From: DASYKT01 sp035995185
Lineage (GTDB): Bacteria > Acidobacteriota > Blastocatellia > Pyrinomonadales > Pyrinomonadaceae
Reading direction: 5' to 3'
DNA: 64,000 nt
NCBI GenBank assembly: GCA_035995185.1
Contig: DASYKT010000027.1
Coordinates: forward strand, 186,001-250,000
Positions 1 through 8,109 of this stretch are shown here, piece after piece (position 1 is the stretch's first letter; the number at the start of each line of letters is the position of its first letter). The position numbers and the translations under genes were made by a program. Below the pieces are notes generated by a model that was not told the origin of the DNA, did no database searches, and saw only the letters and a list, made by a program, of their open reading frames with translations.

Positions 1-603
1 TCCGGGCAAATGATCTATTTCCTCAAATGTCACCACGCGCGTTCTTACTTTTTCAAAAACCGTGCGCAGGGGCGGCAATTTTTCATCCGATCGCAATATT
101 TCTTCGACAACCGATAGGCATGCTCCGGCCCGGTAAAAAGCGCAGAGCGGCTGCACTATGCCGTCGGGCTGGACTGGCACGATCGCATCGAACGTCCCTT
201 CCATCAGTTCCGGGATCATTTCTGCCAAATATTTCAGCAAAAATTTCAGTAAGTCGACAGATATCAGCGGGTAGTCGCAAGCCAGCACAAAGACCCATTC
301 GGTTTTCGCCGCATCAAGTGCAGCGTGCAGACCGCTATAAGCGCCCCGCTCTTTAAATTGGTCATAAATAACTGGAAGATTTTCCGGCAGGCCACCGGCG
401 GCAAATTGGTTTTCGTCGCGCGCCACTAAATAAATTTCTTTTGGCGAGAGCGCCGTGGAGATAGTATTAGCGGCCCTTTCGGCGAGTGTCACACCATCGA
501 TCTGAAGCAGCGCTTTGTGCTGGCCCAACCGGCCCAATCGGCTCGACTTTCCGCCGACGAGAATAAAAGCTTCCAACTCTATCAACTCTACCAGGGCGTC
601 CAT
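1..603 (-). CDS. mobA: Molybdenum cofactor guanylyltransferase (partial, cut by window start)
   Basis: Probable MobA, which transfers GMP from GTP to molybdopterin to make the guanine dinucleotide cofactor in the cytoplasm. The 201 visible residues show the nucleotidyltransferase signature LVGGKSSRLGR at about residues 15-25 with Lys30, a GAYSGLHAAL segment near 87-96, and the metal-binding Cys-Asp pair at 109-110 (ACDYPLIS). The start ATG shares one base with the TAA stop of the upstream oxidoreductase gene, so the two are probably translationally coupled. The C-terminus lies outside the window. The neighbours (an FdhF/YdeP-like molybdoenzyme and fdhD) fit a cofactor-maturation role. Family assignment is by motif and context. 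Confidence 0.88.
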   Translation of the reverse strand, partial: MDALVELIELEAFILVGGKSSRLGRLGQHKALLQIDGVTLAERAANTISTALSPKEIYLVARDENQFAAGGLPENLPVIYDQFKERGAYSGLHAALDAAKTEWVFVLACDYPLISVDLLKFLLKYLAEMIPELMEGTFDAIVPVQPDGIVQPLCAFYRAGACLSVVEEILRSDEKLPPLRTVFEKVRTRVVTFEEIDHLPG

Positions 604-2987
604 TACGTAGAAACTGCTTTCGCCTGATCGCCCATATGGTCATACGCAAAATCTCCGGCGATCTCTTCCGTCGGCTGGATAGAAATGACCGTGCATTTGG
701 AGGTCGGGGTAAAACTTTTTGCGGCAAAACTTCCCACCGGGATGAGCGGATTGGCTTCGGGAAAATAGGTCGCGGCGCAATTTCGCGGGATGGGATATGG
801 GACGGCAATAAAGCGCGGTGCGTGCCGCTCGCCGTCTTCAAAGTGGCTGGTCAAATTTACCACCTGCCCTTTTTCCAGCCCCAGCTCGCGCATATCTTTC
901 GGGTTGAGCAGTATCACGCGCCGCTCGCCATGAATGCCGCGATAACGATCGCTCAGGTCGTAAATAGTGGTATTAAACTGGTTATGAGCGCGGATCGTGG
1001 TCATCAGCAGGCGGCCTTTGGCGAGCTCGATTTTCTCAAGCTGTTGAGATCTGAATTCCGCCTTTCCCGATTCGGTATGAAATTCTCGTTTCCGCGGCGG
1101 GTTGGGCAGATAGAAACCGCCTTTTTTCCTGATGCGTTCGTTGTAATTTTCACACCCGAAAACCACGCGCGAGATCGAGTCGCGGATCTTATCGTAGTCG
1201 GCCGCCATCGCCTCCCAATCGACGGTGGTGTTTTCGCCTAACACCGCTTTGGCCATCTGCGCCACTATCCACGGTTCGCTGCGCAAACATTTCGACGCCG
1301 GTTTCAGAATGCCTTTCGACATCTGCACCTGCAGCATCGTGCTTTCGGTCGAGACAAATTGTGCGCCCTCCGACTGCATATCGATCTCCGAACGTCCGAG
1401 GCAGGGAAGCACCAGCGACTGCTCGCCGGTTACCAACGCCGTGCGGTTGAACTTGGTCAAAACCTGCACCGTCAATTTACATTTGCGCAAACCCTCCGCA
1501 ACCAGATCGGTATCGGGCGTGGCGCTCACAAAATTTCCGCCCATCGCGATAAAGATTTTCGCTCGGCCGTCATTCATCGCGCCTATCGCTTCGACCGTAT
1601 GAAACCCGTCTTTTTCCGGCGTCTTGAAATCAAATTCCTGTTCCAGGTTGGCGCGAAATTTATCGTTCATCTTTTCCCAGATGCCCATCGTGCGGTCGCC
1701 CTGCACATTCGAATGCCCGCGCACCGGGCAGAGTCCCGCGCCCTCCTTGCCGATCTGCCCACGCAGAAAATGCATATTGGCGATGTCCTGGATCGTGGCC
1801 ACGGCGTGCTTGTGCTGAGTAATTCCCATTGCCCAGCACGTGATCACGCGCTCGGCTTCGATGAACATCTGTGCCGCTTTTTCTATCTGCGCGCGTTCCA
1901 GCCCGCTTTCGGACAGGATGTCGTCCCACGAAACGGCATCGAGCGATGCAAGAAATTCTTCATGACCCGTGGTGTATTCCGCGATAAATTCCTGGTCGAA
2001 AACAGTGCCGGGTTTTTCTCTTTCCCGCTCCAGCATCGTTTTCATTATTCCTTTTAAGACGGCCATGTCGCCGCCGATGCGCAGCGGCAAATGCAGGTCG
2101 GCAAACTTTGTAGGAATATTTCCCAGCACATCTACCGGAAACCCGAGCGGGTTTTCGTAATGCTGCGGGTTCGGATTTACAAAATTCATCAGCCCGGCTT
2201 CGGGCAGCGGGTTGATCGCGATCATCTTAGCGCCGGCGTATTTGGCGTCCTGCAGCGAGGACATCATTCGCGGTGCATTCGTGCCCGGATTTTGCCCGAT
2301 CACTATCACCAGGTCGGTCTTTTTAAAATCTTCCAGCCCTATAGTGGCCTTCCCCAATCCGATCGATTCGGTCAGTCCGACGCTCGAAGATTCGTGGCAC
2401 ATATTCGAACAATCCGGCATATTGTTGGTGCCGAATTGCCGCACAAAAAGCTGGTAAAGAAAAGCGGCCTCGTTCGACGTCCTGCCCGAAGTATAAAAGA
2501 TCGCTTCGTCGGGTGAGCCTAGCGCGTTCAATTCTTCCGCGATCAATGTAAAAGCGTCTTCCCACGCGATCTCTTCGTAATGAGTGGAGTCTTTGCGCAG
2601 CACCACCGGATGCGTCAGCCGGCCCTGCGCGTTTAGCCAGTGATCGGTTTGTTCGGCGAGTTCTTCGACACTATGAGAGCGAAAAAATTCCGCGCCGATC
2701 CGCGCGGTCATCCCCTCGTCCGCCAGCGCTTTGGCGCCGCTTTCGCAAAATTCGGCGATGGTGCGGTGGCCTTCCGGGTCGCTCCACGCGCAGGATTGGC
2801 AATCGATGCCGTTCTTTTGATTTAGTTTGAGCAGCGTCCGCGTGCCGCGCAAAAAACCCATCTTGCCATAGGCATTGGCCATCGTTTCCCAGATAGCCTT
2901 CATCCCGGCCGCGATCCTTAGCGGCTTGGTGACCCGCAGGCTTTCCAGTTTTTCCGGCGCGCGACCGCTTACGGCTTTTTCGGTCAT
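603..2987 (-). CDS. FdhF/YdeP-family molybdopterin oxidoreductase
   Basis: A 794-residue molybdopterin oxidoreductase of the FdhF/YdeP type, the formate-dehydrogenase-alpha-like group that includes E. coli YdeP. The start carries IDCQSCAW (Cys63 and Cys66) instead of the full four-cysteine iron-sulfur motif of classic formate dehydrogenases. NMCHESS near 195-201 occupies the region where FDHs carry their Mo-ligand Cys/Sec. GQNPGTNAPR near 231-240 is part of the cofactor-binding core, and a molybdopterin dinucleotide-binding domain forms the C-terminus. No signal peptide is visible, so it is probably cytoplasmic. Its ATG overlaps the fdhD stop (ATGA) and its stop overlaps the mobA start. The physiological substrate is unknown, so formate dehydrogenase activity should not be assumed. 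Confidence 0.9.
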   Translation of the reverse strand: MTEKAVSGRAPEKLESLRVTKPLRIAAGMKAIWETMANAYGKMGFLRGTRTLLKLNQKNGIDCQSCAWSDPEGHRTIAEFCESGAKALADEGMTARIGAEFFRSHSVEELAEQTDHWLNAQGRLTHPVVLRKDSTHYEEIAWEDAFTLIAEELNALGSPDEAIFYTSGRTSNEAAFLYQLFVRQFGTNNMPDCSNMCHESSSVGLTESIGLGKATIGLEDFKKTDLVIVIGQNPGTNAPRMMSSLQDAKYAGAKMIAINPLPEAGLMNFVNPNPQHYENPLGFPVDVLGNIPTKFADLHLPLRIGGDMAVLKGIMKTMLEREREKPGTVFDQEFIAEYTTGHEEFLASLDAVSWDDILSESGLERAQIEKAAQMFIEAERVITCWAMGITQHKHAVATIQDIANMHFLRGQIGKEGAGLCPVRGHSNVQGDRTMGIWEKMNDKFRANLEQEFDFKTPEKDGFHTVEAIGAMNDGRAKIFIAMGGNFVSATPDTDLVAEGLRKCKLTVQVLTKFNRTALVTGEQSLVLPCLGRSEIDMQSEGAQFVSTESTMLQVQMSKGILKPASKCLRSEPWIVAQMAKAVLGENTTVDWEAMAADYDKIRDSISRVVFGCENYNERIRKKGGFYLPNPPRKREFHTESGKAEFRSQQLEKIELAKGRLLMTTIRAHNQFNTTIYDLSDRYRGIHGERRVILLNPKDMRELGLEKGQVVNLTSHFEDGERHAPRFIAVPYPIPRNCAATYFPEANPLIPVGSFAAKSFTPTSKCTVISIQPTEEIAGDFAYDHMGDQAKAVST

Positions 2988-3830
2988 ATTATTCTTTCCC
3001 CGCCGGTGTAAATATTAAACCGGTCGTCACGAACAAAACCCACCAGCGTCATGTCAAACTCTTTTGCCAGTTCGACCGCCAGGCTCGAAGGCGCGCCGAC
3101 CGCGGCCAGCAACGGAATTCCTGCCATCAACGCCTTTTGCACCAGTTCAAAACTTGCCCGCCCGCTGACCAGCAGCATCTTGTCTTTTAGCGGCAGTTCG
3201 CCCGCCAGAAACTTTGCGCCGATCACTTTATCCAGCGCGTTGTGGCGGCCCACGTCTTCGCACGATCTCGAGCTCGCCTTTAATATCAAAAAGCGCCGAG
3301 GCGTGCAAGCCGCCGGTTTGCTCAAAGACATCCTGCGAAGCACGCAAAATTCCGGGAAGTTTATTTATCAATTGCGGATCGAATTTAAAGCCGTTCGAAT
3401 CGACTTTCTGCACGCCGGTTCGCAATGCCTCGATCGAGCTTTTGCCGCAAACGCCGCAGCTCGAGGTGGTGTAGAAATTTCTTTCCAGCCGTTTGAGGTC
3501 GATATCGATATCTTCCTTTAGCTCCGCCATGATCGTGTTTTGAATATTTTTATCTTTATCGGGCAGGCCGCAATGACGAATTTGCGCTATCTGTTCCGGC
3601 GTTTTCAAAATGCCTTCGGTAAAAAGAAAACCGGCGGCCAGCTCAATGTCATCGCCCGGCGTCCGCATCGTGATTGAGATCGCTTTGTGCGTTTTGTCAG
3701 GAAAGCCGAGCCGTATCTCCAGCGGCTCTTCGACCGCGAGCGTGTCAGCTTCGGTGGCCGCGCGTCCGTCAGCGTGCATCCTGCTGATCAAAGCTTCCGT
3801 CACACCGGGATTTTTTGTCGCGCTGATCAT
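2984..3830 (-). pseudogene. fdhD: FdhD sulfurtransferase, interrupted by a frameshift
   Basis: FdhD passes sulfur from a cysteine desulfurase to the molybdenum cofactor of formate-dehydrogenase-type enzymes. The N-terminal frame (3830 down to about 3257) has the active-site loop SSCGVCGK with Cys125 and Cys128 and runs to GELEIVR, then goes out of frame. The expected continuation EDVGRHNALDK and the rest of the protein resume in another frame (about 3260 to 2984). The break lies in plus-strand 3254-3263 and is explained by loss of one CG dinucleotide from a CGCG run. The two halves together give a normal-length FdhD. The downstream gene overlaps the stop by ATGA, so the operon is otherwise intact. 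It may be a true pseudogene, a programmed shift or an assembly error. Confidence 0.82.
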
Positions 3831-3897
3831 AAAAATGATTTTAACTTATTGTTGGAATATTTGTGGAGTGTTCCGCCAGCACCTACGATCAAAGCAA

Positions 3898-4175
3898 TGA
3901 GGTCAGAACCGGGAACGGTAGTGACCGGGTTTTAAATTGCCACGAGCTTTAGCTCGTGGTTTGCGAAAGCAAAAAATTTAATTCCTCGCTTTAGCCAAAT
4001 TAATTTGGGCTAAAGCCCTTTTCTTTTAGACTCGAATCCACGAGCTAAAGCTCGTGGCAATTTAAAACCAGAAAGTGAAAAACAAACCCGGTCACTACTC
4101 CCACCACCCCGTCAGCCGAAGCGGCTGCCACCCCTCCTCAGGCAGGAGGGGAGCTTTCTCCCGGTTCTGACCTCA
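3898..4175. repeat. 278-bp MITE-like element with 16-bp terminal inverted repeats
   Basis: The gap between fdhD and the GH92 gene is nearly filled by one nested palindromic element. Its ends are a perfect 16-bp inverted repeat (TGAGGTCAGAACCGGG at 3898 and its complement ending at 4175). Inside these lie a second inverted pair (GTAGTGACCGGGTT near 3919 and its complement near 4086) and a third, the palindrome CCACGAGCTTTAGCTCGTGG near 3940 with a near-identical copy near 4041. The right side adds the CCCCTCC...GGAGGGG module seen elsewhere in the window. It has no coding capacity. Related pieces occur at 8007, 12737, 15203, 23799 and 46295. Confidence 0.8.
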
Positions 4176-4185
4176 TTTTCCCAAA

Positions 4186-7100
4186 CTATTCAATAAATAT
4201 CTCGTCGACAAAAATAAAGGCATCATCGCCCGCGCCCGGGTGCCAGGCGGGGATCTTGCCCAAATTGTAAGCGTGGACGCGGACGTACCGGGCTTTTATC
4301 GGGGTTATGGCCTGTTTGTAATCGCGCATGGTCGCTTTCATATCGCGCGGGTCGACGTCGGTCTTGATATCGGCAACTTTGGTCCACGTTATATTGTCTT
4401 GTGAAACTTCAAATTCGATGTGGGTGGGCATCCAGATCCACGGGCCTGCGTCCTGCAAAAATCCGCCGCCTACACGACGAATTTCCGTTTCGCGCTGCAG
4501 GTCGATGACCGCGTCCAGGTCATAAGGCTGGTAACCCTGCCACTCGCCCGAAGCAAAATTCAGCGTCCCGCGGATGCCGTCGATCAGCCCTTCGTCACCG
4601 CCGCCGGTGTATTGGCGATTGTATTTGTTCGCTATTTTTACGGTCCAGTCGTGGGGCTTTTTATGAAACGTTGCCTCGGCAATTAGACTTGTCCGTTCCA
4701 CCGGATCCTGCGTGATCGCCTTGACCGTGGTCGTTGAGTCGATAGAGATCGGGGCCGTATAGACCGGCGACCTTACGGTCGGCGTTGAACCGTCGATCGT
4801 AAAGTGGATCTTTGCGGCAGGCTCCGTCGCCGATAGCGTCACAGAAGTTTGCCGGTTGAATAAACGCCCGCCGCCGTCTATTAAGGGGACGGCCACGGAG
4901 TCTCCCGGCAGCGCCGAACCCGGAAAGCCGGTAAAGGCCGCCATCGATGGCTTGTCGGTCATCTCAAGCTCCAGCATTGCGCCCGACATCAGATCTTTGT
5001 GCGTCAGTATGGGGGCGTCCGTTCTCACGCCGTTTATTTTGGCGCTGCTTATGTATTTATTCGCGGATGAAACATTGCGCGCGCGGATGGTGAACGTTTT
5101 TCCGTTTTCCAGGTGGTATTTGACCTCCGGGAAAAGCGGCGTGCCCAAAACATAGACGCCCTCCTGACCGGGAGTTACCGCATAAAAGCCGCTCGCGCTC
5201 AGCACGTACCAGGCCGACATCTGGCCGCAGTCTTCGTTACCGATCAGACCATCGGGCGCCGGCTTATAAAATTCGTCCAGGATATGCCTGACATATTTCT
5301 GGGTTTTCCACGGCTGGCCGGCATAGTCATAGAGATAGGCGATATGATGCGAAGGCTCGTTTCCGTGGGCGTATTGGCCGATCAGGCCGGTGATGTCCGG
5401 CTGCTCGCGCCCGGCCAATTTTTCGGTCGTGGTAAAAAGCGCGTCCAGCTTTGCGGCGAATTTATCGCGCCCCCCGTGCAGCTCGATCAGGCGGTCGAGA
5501 TCGTGCGGAACGAAAAAAGAATAGACCCAGCTATTGCCTTCGGTAAAATGAAACGTTACCTCATTCGGCGCGAATGGTTTTACAAAACCGCCGTTCTGCT
5601 TTGGCCGCATAAAGCCGGTTTGCGAATCAAACAGGTTTTCGTAATACCCGGCCCGGATACTGTAATGATCGCCTTCCGATGCATAACGCTGCAAAACAGG
5701 ATCGGCATTTGCCTGTTCGGCCGTATAGTTTTTCTGCGTGGCGCGCCGTGTATATAAAACCGAGGCCATCTGCGAAATGCAGTAGTCGTCATAGGCATAT
5801 TCCAGCGTTTTGGAAACAGATTCCTGCTCGTCTTCCATCGAAATGTAGCCGCGCTTTTTATAGGCGGCCAACCCAAAATGATCCAGCTCCGCCGAATGTT
5901 TCGCGGCTTCGTACGCCTTTTCGTAATCGAACCCCTTGATAGATTTTTCCATCGCATCGGCGATCACCGAAACCGCGTGATAACCGATCATGCACTCGGT
6001 TTCGTTTCCGGCCAGTTCCCACACCGGCAGGCGGCCGCCCTGCTCGTATTGGCGAATAAAGGTATTGATAAAATCGGCGGTGCGTTTCTGGTCGATGATG
6101 GTATAGAGCGGGTGCGCGGCGCGAAACGTGTCCCACAGGGAAAAGACCGTGTAGTTGGTATCTTTCGACGCGGTGTGGATTTTTTTGTCGAGCCCGCGAT
6201 ACTGCCCGTCCACATCCTGAAAAATATTCGGCTGGATCGCCGTGTGATAAAGCGCGGTGTAAAAATTGACCGTTTGCTCTTTTGTGCCGCCTGAGACTTC
6301 AATTTTTGAAAGCTGCTTATTCCACGCCGCTTTGGCCGCCGCGCGCACTTTTTCAAAATCCCAGCCGGGCAGCTCTGCGGCGAGATTTTTCCGCGCGCCT
6401 TCGATCGAGACTGGCGATAGAGCGACCTTGGCCATGATCTGTTCGCCGGGTTTGACATCGAATTGAATTGCCGCTTTCATGCCTTTTCTGACCGGCGAGC
6501 CGTCGGGGCGGGCCGCGGCCTTTCCGCCGTCGTCAGACGTAGTGGCAACCTTGTATTCCGGCGGCTTTGAGAATTCGATCACGAAATATATCAGCTGGTC
6601 TTTGGCCCATGATGAAGACCGCCGAAAACCTTCGATCCGGTTGCCGACGATGTTCAGATCGGAATCGAGCACCTGGTCGCGCCATTTAAGATCAAGCATG
6701 ATATTGACGCGTCCGCCGCCGGTAAAAGTATAGCGGTGCAAACCCACGCGCGTGGTGGCGGTCATCTCGGCCAGGATGTTGTCGTCTTCTAATTTGACGG
6801 AGTAATAGCCGGGCTCGGCTTTTTCATTGGCGTGCGAAAATTTCGAGGCATAACCGTTCACTGTTTTGTCGCCCGCTTTAGCATTAAACTGCAGGCTGCC
6901 TGACACGGGCATCAGCAGAATGTCGCAGTAATCGGGAATACCGGTGCCGCTCAGATGGGTATGCGAAAAGCCGTAGATAATGTCGTCGGAATAGTGATAG
7001 CCGGAACTGCCGTCCCAGTTGTCGATACGGGTGTCGGGAGAAAGCTGGACCATCCCGAAAGGGAGCGTCGCGCCCGGAAATGTATGCCCGTGGCCGCCCG

Positions 7101-7203
7101 TCCCGATAAACGGATCGACATAATGAGTGAAATCTTTGGTCTGGGCAGAGATCGAGACAGTCAGGAGCAGAAGAAGTGTGAAAATACGCAGGTGTAAATT
7201 CAT
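4186..7203 (-). CDS. Secreted GH92 alpha-mannosidase with C-terminal accessory domains
   Basis: A 1005-residue glycoside hydrolase family 92 protein. These are calcium-dependent exo-alpha-mannosidases, mostly 1,2-specific, acting on mannans or N-glycans outside the cytoplasm. A signal peptide covers residues 1-20 (ending SISA). The GH92 start is unmistakable (YVDPFIGTGGHGHTFPGA), as is the catalytic-domain motif GNEDCGQMSAWY at about 655-666. The catalytic part ends near residue 770. It is followed by a chitobiase/hexosaminidase-C-like Ig fold (IHFTIDGSTPT, about 780-845) and an F5/8-type C (discoidin-like) carbohydrate-binding domain to the end. The gene stands alone between two palindromic repeats, with no polysaccharide-utilisation genes beside it. 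The fine linkage specificity is not known from sequence. Confidence 0.93.
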   Translation of the reverse strand: MNLHLRIFTLLLLLTVSISAQTKDFTHYVDPFIGTGGHGHTFPGATLPFGMVQLSPDTRIDNWDGSSGYHYSDDIIYGFSHTHLSGTGIPDYCDILLMPVSGSLQFNAKAGDKTVNGYASKFSHANEKAEPGYYSVKLEDDNILAEMTATTRVGLHRYTFTGGGRVNIMLDLKWRDQVLDSDLNIVGNRIEGFRRSSSWAKDQLIYFVIEFSKPPEYKVATTSDDGGKAAARPDGSPVRKGMKAAIQFDVKPGEQIMAKVALSPVSIEGARKNLAAELPGWDFEKVRAAAKAAWNKQLSKIEVSGGTKEQTVNFYTALYHTAIQPNIFQDVDGQYRGLDKKIHTASKDTNYTVFSLWDTFRAAHPLYTIIDQKRTADFINTFIRQYEQGGRLPVWELAGNETECMIGYHAVSVIADAMEKSIKGFDYEKAYEAAKHSAELDHFGLAAYKKRGYISMEDEQESVSKTLEYAYDDYCISQMASVLYTRRATQKNYTAEQANADPVLQRYASEGDHYSIRAGYYENLFDSQTGFMRPKQNGGFVKPFAPNEVTFHFTEGNSWVYSFFVPHDLDRLIELHGGRDKFAAKLDALFTTTEKLAGREQPDITGLIGQYAHGNEPSHHIAYLYDYAGQPWKTQKYVRHILDEFYKPAPDGLIGNEDCGQMSAWYVLSASGFYAVTPGQEGVYVLGTPLFPEVKYHLENGKTFTIRARNVSSANKYISSAKINGVRTDAPILTHKDLMSGAMLELEMTDKPSMAAFTGFPGSALPGDSVAVPLIDGGGRLFNRQTSVTLSATEPAAKIHFTIDGSTPTVRSPVYTAPISIDSTTTVKAITQDPVERTSLIAEATFHKKPHDWTVKIANKYNRQYTGGGDEGLIDGIRGTLNFASGEWQGYQPYDLDAVIDLQRETEIRRVGGGFLQDAGPWIWMPTHIEFEVSQDNITWTKVADIKTDVDPRDMKATMRDYKQAITPIKARYVRVHAYNLGKIPAWHPGAGDDAFIFVDEIFIE

Positions 7204-7335
7204 AAGGTTTAGAGTTCAAACTTTAGTTTGTCTTATTTCACCTGGCAAGTCGGGGGTTCTCTCTTTGCTTTGTTCGTGCTCTTCGTGTGTTTTCGTGGTT
7301 CCGGTCTTAATTACCGCATTAGCGGTATTCTGACC

Positions 7336-7471
7336 GTAGCCGTGGGTTTTAACCCACGGTGCGAGATCAAAGAACACCCCGTCGCATCGCGACGATTGAT
7401 TTTTTCATCCGTCGCTCGCGCGACGTGTCGTGTCCCAGCAACGTTTTCCGTGGGTTAAAACCCACGGCTAC
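7336..7471. repeat. 136-bp paired-palindrome element
   Basis: Two perfect 24-bp inverted copies (7336-7359 and 7448-7471), each itself a hairpin around GTGGGTTTTAACCCAC, flank an 88-bp centre that holds further short palindromes such as GTCGCATCGCGAC. This is the arrangement of a REPIN, two REP-like sequences in opposite orientation. It lies upstream of the GH92 gene and has no coding content. Confidence 0.75.
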
Positions 7472-7633
7472 ATTCAACAGATCGCTCCGCGATCATGCTT
7501 CTTATCTCTTCATGTGCTTCGTGGTTAATTATCAATTCTGAAACCAACGAATCACACCAAACACACTAAAAAACATCTGTCTCTTCAAATCCCCCATCGC
7601 CATCGTCATCAAACATCGTTATGCTCGACTTAA

Positions 7634-7962
7634 CTGTTGTGTGCGTCAGGGTTCGACCTCGACGGAAGAGACTCTGAGCATGCCGGGCCAGCCTTTCCGG
7701 CCCGTAAAGCCTGAGGGAGGCACCAGTCGTGGGCGCGGCTTTCTGCGGAATCACGGACGGACAAAAATGAAAGCTAGCTGCGCTACTTCTCTTGCATGTG
7801 GGCGCGGTGAGATTAGAAAACGTGCAAGCCATCTGCAGGGCATTCGACGGTATGTTTGCCTGTGGGTTTAGTGAGCTGAGAGGCATATCTGGAGAAACCG
7901 TCAAAGCATGTAAACTCTTATGCGCGAACCGTCGCTGCCTTGTTTTCTGCCGCACACAACAG
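7634..7962. other. Candidate structured RNA or unrecognised element
   Basis: This 329-bp stretch sits in a gene-free gap. It is closed by a perfect 12-bp pairing (CTGTTGTGTGCG at 7634-7645 with CGCACACAACAG at 7951-7962). Inside are a hairpin at about 7644-7664, a strong GGGCC/GGCCC hairpin near 7685-7702, and a nine-pair stem formed by CTTGCATGT near 7792 and ACGTGCAAG near 7820. The segment AGCATGCCGGGCC...CCCGTAAAGC loosely recalls the 5' part of tmRNA, but no tag reading frame or T-arm-CCA end was found. Open frames on both strands lack a ribosome-binding site and recognisable domains. Strand and function are unknown. Confidence 0.3.
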
Positions 7963-8006
7963 AACAAAACAAAAAATAGTGAATAGTTAATAGTGACTAG
8001 TGAATA

Positions 8007-8092
8007 GTCAGAACCGGAAAGCGACCGCTTTCTAGGCTCCCCTCCTTACGAAGGAGGGGTGGCACGCGCTTCGCGTGACGGGGTGGTTCTCT
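8007..8092. repeat. Palindromic repeat, GGAGGGG family
   Basis: The repeat runs from GTCAGAACC through the palindrome CCCCTCCTTACGAAGGAGGGG and the module GCACGCGCTTCGCGTG to GGGGTGGTTCTC. The same modules recur at 3898-4175, 15203-15257, 23799-23911 and 46295-46399. It sits just downstream of fahA and could also act as a transcription barrier, though there is no T-run. Confidence 0.75.
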
Positions 8093-8109
8093 CTGTCCGC
8101 GCCCGGATA

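Noticed and set aside
603..2987. Classical selenocysteine or cysteine formate dehydrogenase
   Set aside because: The four-cysteine iron-sulfur motif is absent and the overall pattern is of the YdeP-like group, so formate oxidation should not be assumed.
7634..7962. tmRNA (ssrA) identity for the structured region
   Set aside because: A short 5'-domain resemblance exists, but there is no tag reading frame ending in a typical AA stop, no T-arm followed by CCA, and no permuted arrangement that fits.
7634..7962. Retron-type msr-msd RNA, suggested by complementary ends
   Set aside because: No reverse transcriptase gene is nearby.
7566..7967. Minus-strand 133-codon frame over the same region
   Set aside because: No ribosome-binding site or recognisable domain, and it overlaps the palindromic stem at both ends. 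It looks like chance coding.
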